DNA from: Paraniabella defluvii
GTDB lineage: Bacteria > Bacteroidota > Bacteroidia > Chitinophagales > Chitinophagaceae
Direction of reading: 5' to 3'
Length of the DNA stretch: 64,000 nucleotides
Assembly: GCA_019316985.1 (NCBI GenBank)
Contig: CP079215.1
Span: 4,898,001-4,962,000, forward strand
Shown: positions 53,262-64,000 of the stretch, one piece after another
Position numbering within the stretch: the stretch's first letter is position 1
Layout: the number at the start of each line of letters is the position of its first letter
Program-made: the position numbers and the translations under genes
The notes under the pieces: model-generated
What the model saw: only the letters and a program-made list of their open reading frames with translations
Told to the model about the DNA's origin: nothing
Database searches by the model: none

Positions 53262-53669
53262 TCAACGCCAATGCCGGCGCAGCAGGAAGTAGCCGCCACT
53301 ATAGGTGATCAGTAAAATGGCGAGGGTTAAAAGAACAATGCTCCAGCTAAGCACTCCAAAATAATTATACATTCGTATCGAAGAAGGGTCTTCGGGGTCG
53401 TAAAGAAATGTTGCTTTTTCACCGATATCCCAGGCGGGAGGGGCGCTGGAAGAATGATGCTGGTATACCATACTGCGGCCATCATTTGTTCTCAAACTAA
53501 ATACAGGCACATAAGTAGTTCCTGCATCGCCGCCGGTAATTGTATCGAATTTCGTAACGAAGCCAACAGCCTGTTCGCTCCGGCTTACGAAACTCACAGA
53601 ACGTTTCAGCAACAATAGCGAAACAGCTAACGCGGCTATTCCTCCAATAAAGATGATTCGGTACCACAT
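53262..53669 (-). CDS. DUF3592 membrane protein 2
   Basis: Intact 135 residues with the same architecture as the previous gene: two helices (IIFIGGIAALAVSLLLL and WSIVLLTLAILLITYSGGYF) around VGFVTKFDTITGGDAGTTYV, PVFSLRTNDGRSMVYQHHSS and KATFLYDPEDPSSIRMYNY. Tandem duplication, 16 bases apart, same strand. Function unknown. Confidence 0.85.
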   Translation of the reverse strand: MWYRIIFIGGIAALAVSLLLLKRSVSFVSRSEQAVGFVTKFDTITGGDAGTTYVPVFSLRTNDGRSMVYQHHSSSAPPAWDIGEKATFLYDPEDPSSIRMYNYFGVLSWSIVLLTLAILLITYSGGYFLLRRHWR

Positions 53670-53776
53670 AGAATGCTACGTAAAAGTAAGGTTATTTTTG
53701 GGGCCGCAACAGGCACGGTTAAGAATGGTTGCTACGGGGTAGCGGCTTGTATAGCTGGTGTTTGGTTAAGCCGTGA

Positions 53777-53842
53777 AGTCGCTTTTGTATAGTATATAGT
53801 CGCTTTTATGCAGGGAAATCCGGTCGTTCGCCATTAGATTTG
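53777..53842 (+). promoter_or_regulatory. Candidate activator site and -7 box of HTCS 2
   Basis: AGTCGCTTTT occurs at 53,777-53,786 and 53,798-53,807 (21-bp period), followed after 27 bases by TAGATTTG (53,835-53,842), a TAnnTTTG -7 box. No good -33 TTG, as expected for an activator-dependent promoter. The rest of the 336-base gap before HTCS 2 shows no gene. Confidence 0.45.
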
Positions 53843-54006
53843 TATCATCTGGGGTTATATGTGAACTAATTTGCGACAGATTCTGTATCTTAATATCCGG
53901 TGTATAACGATTCATTATCTGGTAATGGTTGTGGTATTTAAATTGCCGGCTACAAAATTAGTACGCTATAGCCTGAAAGTATAAAAGCATTTAGTACTTT
54001 GCTACT

Positions 54007-57000
54007 TTGAACTTTTATTGTCATAATAGGAATTTTGTGAAACCGCTGCTGTTAACGATTTTATTTTGCTGGGCAAATGTTCTTGTCTTTGCCCAAAAAC
54101 AAACATACAATTTTCTAAAAGTCAATACCGGTAACGGGCTTTCGCATAACCAGGTAAATGCTATACTAAAAGATACCGACGGTTTCGTTTGGTTTGGCAC
54201 CCTGTCCGGGCTCAACCGGTATGATGGCTACGAGGTAAAAACATTCCGTAGAAAGCTGGATGATTCCACTTCTTTAAAAGATAATTCCATTCTCAGCCTG
54301 GCCCAGCTTCCCGAAAGAAAAATGTGGGTGATGACAAGAAATGGTTCCTGTATCTACAACTCATCTTCTGAAAAATTTGAACCGGACGTTGATACCTATT
54401 TAAGATCGCTGGGGCTCCCGGCAGGAACGGTAAGCAAGATTATAGATGGAAAAAAGGGACGGTTTTGGTTTTTGTACGATAATGGAGATATATACTTATA
54501 TACCGGGAAAGGAAACAAGGCACAGCTTATTTATAATGATCCCGTACCGGGAAAGCAGGATAAGACCGTGTCGCTTCGGGAAATAGAGGGGACCGGATAT
54601 GGATCGTTTTTCAAAGCGGCATTGTACAGCTTTTTGATTTTAAACATCAAAAAGTACTTCAAACCGTTCCTGTTATACTTAGTTCTGAAGGTGGAAATAT
54701 TCAATACGATCTGTATGTTGATGCAGACGGTGATTTATGGGTATGGAATTACATGAATGGCATATATTATTTACATCCGCCCGACAATAGCATCAGGCAA
54801 TTCAACGAGAAGTGGGGAAGTAACAGGATAAGCTCTAATATTATCAGCCAGGTAGTACAGGACGGTGAAGGGAAAATCTGGATAGGCACCGATCACGGAG
54901 GTATTGCGCTGGTTGATAAAAAAATAATTTCAATATCAGCTATATTCTAAACGACCCGCAAAATCCCCAAAGCCTGAGCCAAAATAGTATTAATTCAATT
55001 TATAAAGACGATAGAGGAATTATATGGATTGGTACTTATAAACAAGGCGCTAACTTTTTTAACGGCGATATCGTGCAGTTCTCATTGTATCGTCATCAGG
55101 AATCCCGCCCCAATAGCCTCCAGTACGATGATGTGAACCGTTTTGTAGAAGACCGGAATGGTAATATCTGGATAGGTACCAACGGGGGTGGTCTTATTTA
55201 TTTCGACCGGAAGAACAATAGGTTCACGCAGTACCTGCACAAGCCGGCCGACGACAACAGCATCTGCTCCAATGTAATCGTGAGCCTTTGTATCGATCAT
55301 GAAAATAACTTATGGATAGGCAGCTATTTAGGCGGTCTTGATAAGTTTGATGGAAATAGATTTACGCATTTTACCCATCGCGAAAATGATCCGTCAAGCA
55401 TCAGTAATAACAGCATCTGGGAGATATTTGAAGATAGAGAACATAATTTATGGATAGGCACTTTAGGGAGCGGATTAGACCGGTTCGACAAAAGAACGAA
55501 TTCGTTTGAGCATTACAAGATCAATAAAAACGGGCAGCCGCTATTGGCTAATTTTATTTCTGCGATTTTGCAGGATAAGAAGGGCAATATATGGATCGGG
55601 GCTGAAAACGGCTTAACTGTTTTTAATACCAGAAGCTCCTATAATGCTACTTACACAGCTATACCGGGGAAAAAGGACTGAGTAATAACAGTATTACCTG
55701 TCTTTATGAAGATGACCAGGGCAGGATCTGGATCGGTACCTCCGATGGTCTCAATCTTTTCAATCCCGCCACACAAAAGTTTCAAAATTTTACTGTTAAT
55801 GATGGGCTTCCGGACAATGTAGTATTTAATGTTATTGAAGATGCAAAGCATTCTTTTTGGATTTCCACGCCCAATGGACTGTGTAAGGCTATACCTGTTG
55901 AAAAGGGTGATGAAACCGGGCTGACAATTATTAACTATGATAAAACCAATAACCTGCAAAGCCAGGAGTTTAATGATAATGCTGCCTATAAAACAAGGCA
56001 GGGTGAACTGATTTTTGGCGGGATCTCGGGGTTTAATATCATCAATCCTGCATTAATACGCACAATAGTAAGCCGGCCTAATATCATGTTCACGGATCTG
56101 CAGGTGCTGAATAAAAGCATAGTGCCGGGTGAATGGGTTAATGATCGTGTTTTATTATCTCAGAGCATTTCCCAGGTAGGTCATATTAATCTGAAGTACC
56201 AGGAAAATTATTTCTCCATCCAGTTTGCCTCTCTTGATTTTGTACACAGTTTAAGGGACAAGTATGCTTATATGCTCGAAGGTTTCAATTCAGATTGGGT
56301 GTATACAGACGGCAATCAGCGCCGTGCTACCTACACCAACCTAAACCCGGGCGACTATACATTTATGGTTAAAGTGATGGGCAGGGACGGGGTATGGAGC
56401 AAGGTTAAAACTTTACAAATTAAGATCACGCCTCCTTTCTGGCGTACCAACCTCGCCTATACGGTTTATGTTTTACTAACCATTGGGTTGATACTGCTGG
56501 CGAGAAAAATAATGCTGGACCGGATACACATGCGTTACACTGTAACGGAGCAAAGGAGAGAGACTGAACGGGCGCATGCGCTTGAGCAGTTAAAAACAAA
56601 GTTCTTTACAAATGTGAGCCATGAGTTCAGAACTCCCTTAAGCCTGATCATTGCACCGTTGGATAAGCTAATAAAACAGTCGGCCAACGATGACCAAAAA
56701 TGCAATTGAACCTGGTGCAGCGTAATGCAAAACGTTTATTGGCCCTGGTGAACCAATTGCTGGATTTCAGGAAAATACAGGTACAGGAAATGAGGCTTCA
56801 CCCATCGTTTGGTGATATCATAGCCTTTGTGAAAGACATCAGTTATTCCTTTTTAGATATTGCCGAGAAGAAGAATATCCGGTTTTCGTTTGATACTGAT
56901 ATCGAACATCTCGAAATGTACTTTGACAGGAATAAGATGGAAAAAATTATGTTTAACCTTCTTTCAAACGCATTTAAATATACCCGCGACTCCGGTAGTG

Positions 57001-58149
57001 TTAGTGTACGGCTCAGTTATAAACCTGCCGATGGGGACGAAAAGCAGGGGACGGTTTCAATAGAAATTGCGGACACAGGTATTGGTATAGCTGCGCAGGA
57101 CCAGGAAAAAATATTTGAACGATTCTTTCAAACTGATGTGCCCGATTCAATGGTCAACCAGGGTACAGGGATCGGTTTGGCTATTACCAAAGAGTTCGTG
57201 AAGCTGCATGAAGGAGTGATAACCGTTAAAAACGCCACGCCCAATACAGGTACCACTTTTACTTTACTGATCCCCGAGAAAAAACACGGGAATCTTTTAG
57301 CGGAGTAAAGGCAGTGAGCTCTATTCCTTTAGAGGATGAATTGATTGAGACCGACAGGGAGCCGACCGATATGTACAGGAAAAAAAGGAAAAAACTGGTA
57401 CTGATCGTGGAAGATAATGAAGATATGCGCTTTTATCTTAAAGACAATCTGAAAGCTCAACACCAGGTGATAGAGGCCGCTAATGGTAAGGAAGGATGGG
57501 ACAAGGTTAAAAGCCAGATGCCCGACCTGGTGGTAAGTGATATGATGATGCCGGAAATGAATGGCCTGGAACTTGCAAAAAAATAAAAGAAGAAAAAGAA
57601 ACAGCGCATATCCCGGTCATTTTACTTACAGCGGTGGGTAGTGAAGACAAGCAGCTGGAAGGTTTTCAGATTGGCATCAACGACTATATTACCAAGCCAT
57701 TTACCTTTGAAATCCTGGCTTCCCGCATCGACAACATACTTGCGCAGCAGAAATTAATGCATAAGCGTTTCCAAAAACAAATTGAGGTGAATCCCAAGGA
57801 AATTGCGATTACCTCTGTTGATGAACAATTTCTGGAAGATGCGCTGGCTGTTGTAGAAAAAAATATTGCCGATCCCGATTTTTCGGTTGAGAGTTTTAGC
57901 CAGGCTTTATTTATGAACCGGGTAACACTATACCGGAAACTGCTTACCCTGACCGGGAAAACGCCCATTGATTTTCTAAGAACGATCCGGTTAAAAAAGG
58001 CGGCATTATTGCTATCTAAAAGCGGTAAGTCGGTTGCCGAAGTTGCCTATGAGACAGGCTTCAACAATCCTAAAAACTTTACAAAACAATTTAAGGAAGA
58101 GTTTAATGTGCTGCCTTCACAATATAACAAACCTGCTAAAGGCGATTAA
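54007..58149 (+). CDS. Second hybrid two-component system regulator (HTCS), frameshifted
   Basis: About 1,380 residues in the HTCS order: signal peptide (LLLTILFCWANVLVFAQ), sensor propellers (FVWFGTLSGLNRYDGYEVKT, GNIWIGTNGGGLIYFD, NLWIGSYLGGLDKFDG, NLWIGTLGSGLDRFDK), Y_Y_Y domain (YAYMLEGFNSDWVYTDGNQR), membrane helix (LAYTVYVLLTIGLILLAR). Kinase: H-box KFFTNVSHEFRTPLSLIIAP, NLLSNAFKYTRD, IADTGIGIAAQDQEKIFERF, GTGIGLAITKEFVKLHEG. Receiver: LIVEDNEDMRFYLKDNL, phospho-Asp in LVVSDMMMPEMNGLEL, DYITKPF. AraC domain: FLRTIRLKKAALLLSKSGKS, VAEVAYETGFNNPKNFTKQF. Breaks near 54,593, 54,938, 55,674, 56,700, 57,295 and 57,585 all repair by one base in a homopolymer, for example A7 to A8. It lies upstream of GH31 and SusC, its likely targets. 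Confidence 0.94.
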
Positions 58150-58221
58150 TGACTATGTCCGGCTGATAATAATTGTTATACTGGACCCGCAGCTTTTGGG
58201 GTTTCCTGTTTGCGAATTTGT

Positions 58222-58420
58222 CCTGGCGGTAAAACCTACGCTGACGGGAGCGTTCTATGTTTAACCGCAACGACGCTAAGGCGCGAGGAAAGAGATTTAT
58301 AAAATACTTTGCGGCTTTGTTTCCTGGCGGTAAAACCCGTGCTAACGGGAGGTGCTCTATGTTTAACCGCAACGGCGTTAAGGTGCGAGGAAAGAGATGT
58401 ATAAAAATTTATTGGATCCA
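58222..58420. repeat. Two-copy ~102-bp tandem repeat after HTCS 2
   Basis: CCTGGCGGTAAAACC starts at 58,222 and 58,323; the shared tail TTTAACCGCAACG(A/G)CG(C/T)TAAGG(C/T)GCGAGGAAAGAGAT(T/G)TATAAAA follows at about 58,261 and 58,363. The copies are ~90% alike. The AACCGC...AAGGCGCGAGG word resembles a dispersed repeat family I recall from other Bacteroidota. No coding role is apparent. Confidence 0.75.
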
Positions 58421-58629
58421 CCAACGCTAACCTCGATTAGTCTTGCTATTTTTTTACCGGTCCTACTTCACACATCTATACAGCCTTATACAATATTGCT
58501 GTCAATAAGTCTTACTGATTAAGCGTTCTGTTACTTTTCAACCGGGAGCTTAACTGTATGTACTTTTCGACAGCATTCAATCAGCATTGGCAGACAGGTT
58601 CGCAGAAATTGTACTGTAATATGTTGATT

Positions 58630-58697
58630 TGCAACAAATGAATGCCTAATCTGCAACAAATGGCTACCCTCTTACCCTCTCAATAATTCTATTTTTG
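58630..58697 (+). promoter_or_regulatory. Candidate activator site and -7 box of the GH31-SusC operon
   Basis: TGCAACAAATG occurs exactly at 58,630-58,640 and 58,652-58,662 (22-bp period). After 27 bases follows TATTTTTG (58,690-58,697), a TAnnTTTG -7 box, 31 bases before the GH31 start. The adjacent sequence lacks a -33 TTG. HTCS AraC domains bind as dimers to such direct repeats. The remainder of 58,421-58,727 shows nothing else. Confidence 0.5.
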
Positions 58698-58727
58698 AGC
58701 AGAATAAATCTAACGTATTACTCAAGT

Positions 58728-61574
58728 ATGAAAAAATTTGCTATTAACTGCTTTCACAGTTTGTATCGCTTGTGCTGACATTATGGCGCAGGCAGGCGAC
58801 TATTTGAAAACCGATAACGGGGTCATCGTTTATGTGAAGAAAGCCGGTAGCCCTGGCAGGCAGGCTGTAAAAGTAGAGGTGGTGACCGATGATATCGTAC
58901 GGATTACAGCAGCGCCTGATGACCAGATACAACCTGTTTCAAGCCTGATCACTTCATATAAAAGAAACAATAAAGTATCCTGGACGGTCGGTTCAGCCGA
59001 TTCAAAACTGGTTATTAAAACCAAAAATCTGATTACGGAGGTTGATAAAAGAAGCGGGGCAGTATCCTTCTTCGACAAGGATCATAAAACCATTATTGCG
59101 GGAAAACCGGGCACTGGCAGGAGCATGCAGCCTGTAGTGGCGGAAGGTACTACTACGTATAAAATCAGCCAGGCTTTTCAAACCTCGGGCACGGAGGGAT
59201 GGTATGGCTTGGGGCAGCACCAGCAGGGCATTATGAATTGGAAGGGCCGCCAGGTAACTTTTTTTCAGAATAATACCGAGGTTGCCATTCCATTTTTATT
59301 GTCGAGCCGAAACTATGGTATTTTATGGGATAATTATTCTTTTACCCGGGCGGGCAGCCTCAATCCTTTATTACCCCTCTCGGCCCTTCAGTTGTATTCA
59401 AAAAAGGGTGAGCCTGGCTGGTTAACCGCTTCATACGCCAACAACAAAGCGCTTCCCGGCGAAGTGGCCCTGGAAAGAGCGGAATCGGAGATCAATATGC
59501 CTTTCCTGGGTGATTCAAAAATAAAATTACCGAAGGAATTCAAGCCCGAATCGGGCATCATTACCTGGGAAGGCAGTATTTCGTCGCCCTTTAGCGGATC
59601 GCACCAATTACAATTTACCATAGGTGGTACCTTAAAAGTTTGGATCAACCATCAATTAGTGGTAGATCGCTGGCGTAAATCCTGGAATCCTGTTATGGTA
59701 ACTGCTCCTGTATTGTTAACCAGGAATGCAAAAACGCCCATAAAAATTGAATGGATACCCGAAGGGGAGTCTTATCTCTCTGCTGAATGGCAAAAACCGC
59801 TCACCGAAGATGAAAAAAATACCTTTGCTTTCAGCTCCGATGCGGGCAAACAGATCGATTACTATTTTGTGCATGGCGCTACCATGGACAGCGTTATTTC
59901 CGGTTACCGCTATATCACCGGTAAAGCGCCTATAGTTCCTAAATGGGCATTGGGTTTCTGGCAAAGCCGGGAGCGTTATAAAACGCAGGATGAAGTACTG
60001 TCTGCAGTAAGCGAATTCAGAAAAAGAAAGATACCACTTGACAATATCGTACTCGACTGGAATTACTGGCGCGAGCCTGAGTGGGGCAGCCAGGAGTTTG
60101 ATGAGTCGCGGTTTGCTGATCCTGACCAGATGATCGATGTATTGCACAAAAAGTACCATACACAGCTGATGATCTCGGTATGGCCCAAGTTTTATGAGGG
60201 GATTACCGCTTATAATGATTTCGATAAAAAGGATGGTTGTATAAACGCAATATTGCCGACCGGCAGCGGGACTGGATCGGAAAAGGATATGTATCCACTT
60301 TTTACGATGCTTTTAATGAACATGCCAGAAACGGCTTCTGGAACCTGATTGACCAGAAGCTTTTTAAAAAGGGTATAGATGCCTGGTGGATGGATGCCAG
60401 CGAGCCGGATATATTGTCGAATGTATCGCCTGCAAAGCGGATCGAGCAAATGACACCAACGGCGCTTGGTACCGGCACAGAATATTTTAATGCCTACCCG
60501 TTGCAAAATGCCAAGGGCATATATGAAGGACAAAGGGCGACCAATAAAAGTCAAAGGGTGTTTTTATTGACGCGAAGCGCATTCGCCGGCTCACAAAGGT
60601 ACGCTGCCGCCGTATGGAGCGGTGATATTGGCTCCTCCTGGAGCGATATGAAAAACCAGGTGGCTGCCGGCGCCAATTTTTCTATGTCGGGTCTGCCTTA
60701 CTGGACCATGGATATAGGCGGTTTTGTAGTACCCGAACGATTTGAAAAGCCCGATGCTGCTGCTCTCGAAGAATGGCGCGAGTTGATGACGCGCTGGTCG
60801 CAATTTGGCAGCTTTGTACCGCTGTTTCGTACCCATGGCCAATTTCCTTCCGGGAGATCTATAATACGGCTCCCGAAGCGCATCCTGCTTACCAAAGCTT
60901 TCTGTATTACGATCACCTGCGTTACAGGTTAATGCCCTACCTCTATTCAATGGCAGGCGCAGCTTATCATAATAATTATACAATAATGCGCGGACTGGCT
61001 ATGGATTTTGCTGCTGATACGGCTGTTTTGAATATTGACGACCAGTATATGTTTGGTCCTCATTGCTTATAAACCCGGTTTACCAATACAAACAAACCAG
61101 CAGGGCTGTGTATTTGCCTAAAGCTGCCGGATGGTACGATTTATATACAGGTCAGTGGTATACTGGCGGGCAAAAATAATAGCCGCAGCACCTTACGAGC
61201 GGATGCCTGTTTTTGTAAAAGCAGGCTCAATTATACCTGTTGGCCCGGCATTACAGTACACTTTCGAAAAGCAGGCAGATACTATTACATTAAACATTTA
61301 CAGCGGTGCTAACGGCAGTTTGAATTTGTATGAGGATGAGGGCGTCAATTATAATTATGAAAAGGACGCTTATGCCACTATACCGGTTACTTACAATGAA
61401 GCAACAAAAACAGTAACCATTGATAGCCGGAAAGGAAGCTTTAACGGAATGTTACAGCGGCGGGTATTTCATATAAATATAATACGCGCCGGCAATGCAA
61501 AGCCCCTTCAGTTTGATGGTAAGACAGATAAAACAGTAGTGTATACCGGTGAAAAAATAGTGCTCCACTTATAA
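58728..61574 (+). CDS. GH31 alpha-xylosidase-like enzyme with PA14 insert (frameshifted)
   Basis: About 950 residues. Signal peptide MKKFLLLTAFTVCIACAD (after adding one T near 58,737); N-terminal GH31 domain (VEVVTDDIVRITAAPDDQIQ, GWYGLGQHQQGIMNWKGRQV); inserted PA14 domain about residues 255-360 (ESGIITWEGSISSPFSGSHQ, LKVWINHQLVVDRWRKSW); TIM barrel with VPKWALGFWQSRERYKTQDE, IPLDNIVLDWNYWREPEWG and nucleophile Asp in DAWWMDASEPD, then WSGDIGSSWSDMKNQVAAG and GLPYWTMDIGGFV; C-terminal LNLYEDEGVNYNYEKDAYAT. The PA14 insert and MDASEPD motif are typical of alpha-xylosidases that remove xylose from xyloglucan. Breaks near 60,232, 60,850, 61,065 and 61,165. It is followed 34 bases later by SusC. 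Confidence 0.92.
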
Positions 61575-61608
61575 TAATCAGTAGATAATTAACAAATAAA
61601 AAGTCCAT

Positions 61609-64000
61609 ATGAAACCACAAAAACGATTGGCTTATACTCAAAATTACTTTGGGGCATTTTCCTTGTTTTTTCTTGCAAGCGCGAATGCAGGCGCGCAAAC
61701 AAAGAAAATTAGCGGGGTAGTATTGAGTCAGCCGCAAGGCGCTCCTGCTGCGGGCGCTACGGTGGAAGTGAAGAACACCAACCGTGCTACTACAACCGAT
61801 AGCACCGGTGCATTTACTATTGAGGCTGCAGCAGGCGAAATACTGCTGGTAAGCAGGGTAGGTTTTTAAGCCGTGAAGTGACAGTTGAAAATGCTACTAC
61901 TATGGAGATAAGGCTTACCGAAGCCGATGGAACCCTGAGCGATGTAGTGGTAATTGGCTATGGCGTTCAGAAAAAAAGGCTTGTAACAGGAGCCAGTGTG
62001 CAGGTTAAGGGCGACGATGTACAAAAGCAGAATACGACCAATGCTTTACAAGCCTTACAGGGCCAGGCTCCCGGTGTTCAGATCACATCCTATTCGGGAC
62101 AGCCAGGTTCGGGAACCGTTGTAGTCATTCGCGGTAAAGGTACCATAGGTAATTCCGCACCGCTGTATATCGTAGATGGGGTGCAGGTAGGAGGAGATAT
62201 TTCTTATTTAAATCCTGCAGACATTGAATCGATCGACGTGCTGAAAGATGCTGCTTCTGCGGCTATTTATGGTTCGCAGGCCGCCAACGGCGTAATACTG
62301 GTTACTACCAAGTCCGGCAAATTAAATCAGAAAGCGCAGCTCACCTTCGATACCTATTATGGTTGGCAGAACGTGGCGCGCAAGGCAAAATTGCTGAATG
62401 CCAAAGATTATGCGCTTATTGTTAATGAAGCCGCAGTTAACTCCGGTAAGACACCCTATTTTACAAACGATGTAATTAATAATTTAAAAGTAAGTACCAA
62501 CTGGATGGACGAAATGTTTGCCAGTAACGTACCTACTCAAAACTATGTACTGGGTCTTTCGGGTGGCGGCGCTGCTTCCAATTACTCCATGTCGCTGGGT
62601 TATACCAGCCAGGGAGGCATCGTTGGCGGTTCAAAGTTTTCTTTTTCGACAGGTATACTTTCCGTATCAATTCGGAGCATAAGGTATATAAAGACATACT
62701 GAAATTTGGAGAGCACCTCACTTTCAATTATCAAAATAATCACGGTTTATCCGTTGATGGTATTTACAATAACACTTTGCGCAGTGCCTATAATACAAGC
62801 CCGTTTCTACCTATGTATGATGCTAACGGGGCTTATTTCAACGCGGCTGATGTAGGCTGGTACCCGGGCGACCCTTCCAGGGCATGGAACACGGGCGAGT
62901 CAAACCCATATGCCAATATGGACTACAGCACCCGCTCTGAGAGCAACAACCAAAAACTATTTGGCGATTTTTATATGGTTGTTGAACCCTAAAGGGTTTA
63001 AAGTTCAGAAGCAGTTTAGGGATCAATTATACACCTGCTGAAAGCCACGGCTACAGGCCGGTATACCGGTTATCCGTTTATTCATTCAATGATACGGCTA
63101 CTGTTTGGCAATCTATGAGCAAGGGTATGGGGGTGCAGTTCGATAATTTATTGAGCTACGATTTTGGAATTAAGGATCATAGCTTTAGCGTGTTGGCCGG
63201 TAGTTCTGCATTGAAGTCGAAAGGAACAGATATTTATGGTTCCAATTTCAATTTAAGAGTAGCCAATATGGCCTATGCCTATCTGTCGGTTGCGCAAAAT
63301 ACTACGCAAGCCAATAAAATGAGCATCACCGGTGCTCCTTCCGAGTCGGCACTGCTTTCTTATTTTGGCCGGATTCAATATAACTACCGCGAAAAATATT
63401 TATTAAACCTTACCTATCGCGCTGATGGCTCGTCAAATTTCGCAGCCAACTATCGCTGGGGATATTTCCCTCGATTGCTGCCGGATGGGTAGTAAGCAAG
63501 GAAAGTTTCTTTAAAGATATTTCACCAGTCGGGTTCTTTAAAATCCGCGCCACCTGGGGGCAGGTGGGTAATCAAAGCGTATCACCTTATCAATTCCTGG
63601 CCCCGATTAGTTTCTTTAACGCGAGGTACAATTTTGGTAATGTGGAGGGACAAAATGCCACAGGTGCTTATCCCAGCCGCTTAGGGAATCCCGCCATTAA
63701 ATGGGAAACTTCGGAACAGAGCAATATCGGTTTCGATGCCGTACTCTTCCGTAATTTAAACGTAACATTTGACTATTACGTAAAGAAAACAAAAGACTGG
63801 CTAATTACGGCCCCCGTTCTGGCAACCGCCGGTGCTGATGCACCTACCATTAACGGTGGTGAGGTAAGCAATAAGGGTGTTGAACTTTTATTATCCTATC
63901 ATAATTCAATCGGCAACCTGTCTTACACGGTTAGTGCCAACGGTGCTTATAATAAAAACAAGGTGGGCAATATTCCTACTACGGATCAGATCATTCATGG
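61609..64000 (+). CDS. SusC-like TonB-dependent transporter, N-terminal part (frameshifted, runs off the window)
   Basis: About 800 of an expected ~1,000 residues. Signal peptide (FGAFSLFFLASANAGAQ), CarboxypepD-like domain (KKISGVVLSQPQGAPAAGAT, TDSTGAFTIEAAAGEILLVS), TonB-linker SDVVVIGYGVQKKRLVTGAS, plug (NALQALQGQAPGVQITSYSG, APLYIVDGVQVGGDISYLNP, IESIDVLKDAASAAIYGSQA) and barrel strands (FGRIQYNYREKYLLNLTYRA, KIRATWGQVGNQSVSPYQFL). Breaks near 61,866, 62,650, 62,985 and 63,475. A susD gene is expected beyond the window. With GH31 and HTCS 2 it forms a second polysaccharide utilisation locus. Confidence 0.93.

Noticed and set aside
59716..60159. A 147-codon minus-strand open frame within GH31
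   Set aside because: Antisense to the PA14 and catalytic domains of GH31, which are clearly coding.

Overview
The window is chromosomal DNA of a Bacteroidota bacterium. It resembles the Chitinophagaceae/Sphingobacteriaceae group: SusC/SusD pairs, hybrid two-component systems (HTCS), many sulfatases, ROK kinases, lipoproteins with a Cys followed by Ser/Lys/Asp, TAnnTTTG-type promoter elements and almost no Shine-Dalgarno sequences. I saw no rRNA, tRNA, insertion sequence, CRISPR array or phage gene.

One property governs how everything should be read. Nearly every gene longer than about 600 bp is broken by single-base frameshifts. In the more than 35 breaks I worked through by hand, one missing base, usually in a homopolymer run, restores the family-typical protein. 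I therefore give each broken gene as one CDS over its full extent and treat the breaks as probable sequencing or assembly errors, not pseudogenes.

Region 1 (1-27,009) is a large glycosaminoglycan utilisation locus. On the plus strand are the end of a sulfatase, an HTCS regulator and a ROK kinase. A probable minus-strand operon of about 16.5 kb runs SusC, SusD, N-sulfatase-like, ROK kinase, MFS permease, heparinase I (PL13), 6-O-sulfatase-like, chondroitinase ABC-type PL8 lyase, sulfatase. Divergently on the plus strand lie GH88 unsaturated glucuronidase, a heparinase-I-fold lipoprotein and heparinase III (PL12). Together these can import heparin/heparan sulfate, cleave it to unsaturated disaccharides, remove sulfates, hydrolyse the disaccharides and phosphorylate the amino sugar. 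The PL8 gene adds chondroitin/dermatan sulfate or hyaluronan as a likely second substrate.

Region 2 (27,110-41,240) is housekeeping and accessory: GT61 glycosyltransferase, a Kelch lipoprotein / DUF4270 / outer-membrane protein cluster, a LytS/LytTR two-component pair, alanine dehydrogenase with a divergent Lrp/AsnC regulator, two SRPBCC proteins around a GlxA-type regulator, and a decayed stretch with a broken glyoxalase-like gene.

Region 3 (41,241-53,669) begins with a 1.3-kb gene-free stretch holding a promoter, an alternating repeat array and a perfect palindrome. It leads to a large three-repeat surface protein whose terminal FN3-like domain is interrupted by a membrane segment and a lipoprotein-like signal. 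Next come an ECF sigma / HEAT-repeat anti-sigma-like / two DUF4097 operon, DUF488, a PH-SHOCT protein, a GH2 glycosidase and two DUF3592 proteins.

Region 4 (53,670-64,000) is the start of a second polysaccharide locus: a second HTCS, a GH31 alpha-xylosidase-like enzyme with a PA14 insert, and a SusC receptor that runs off the end. The HTCS and GH31 genes have upstream direct repeats at the same spacing from their -7 boxes.
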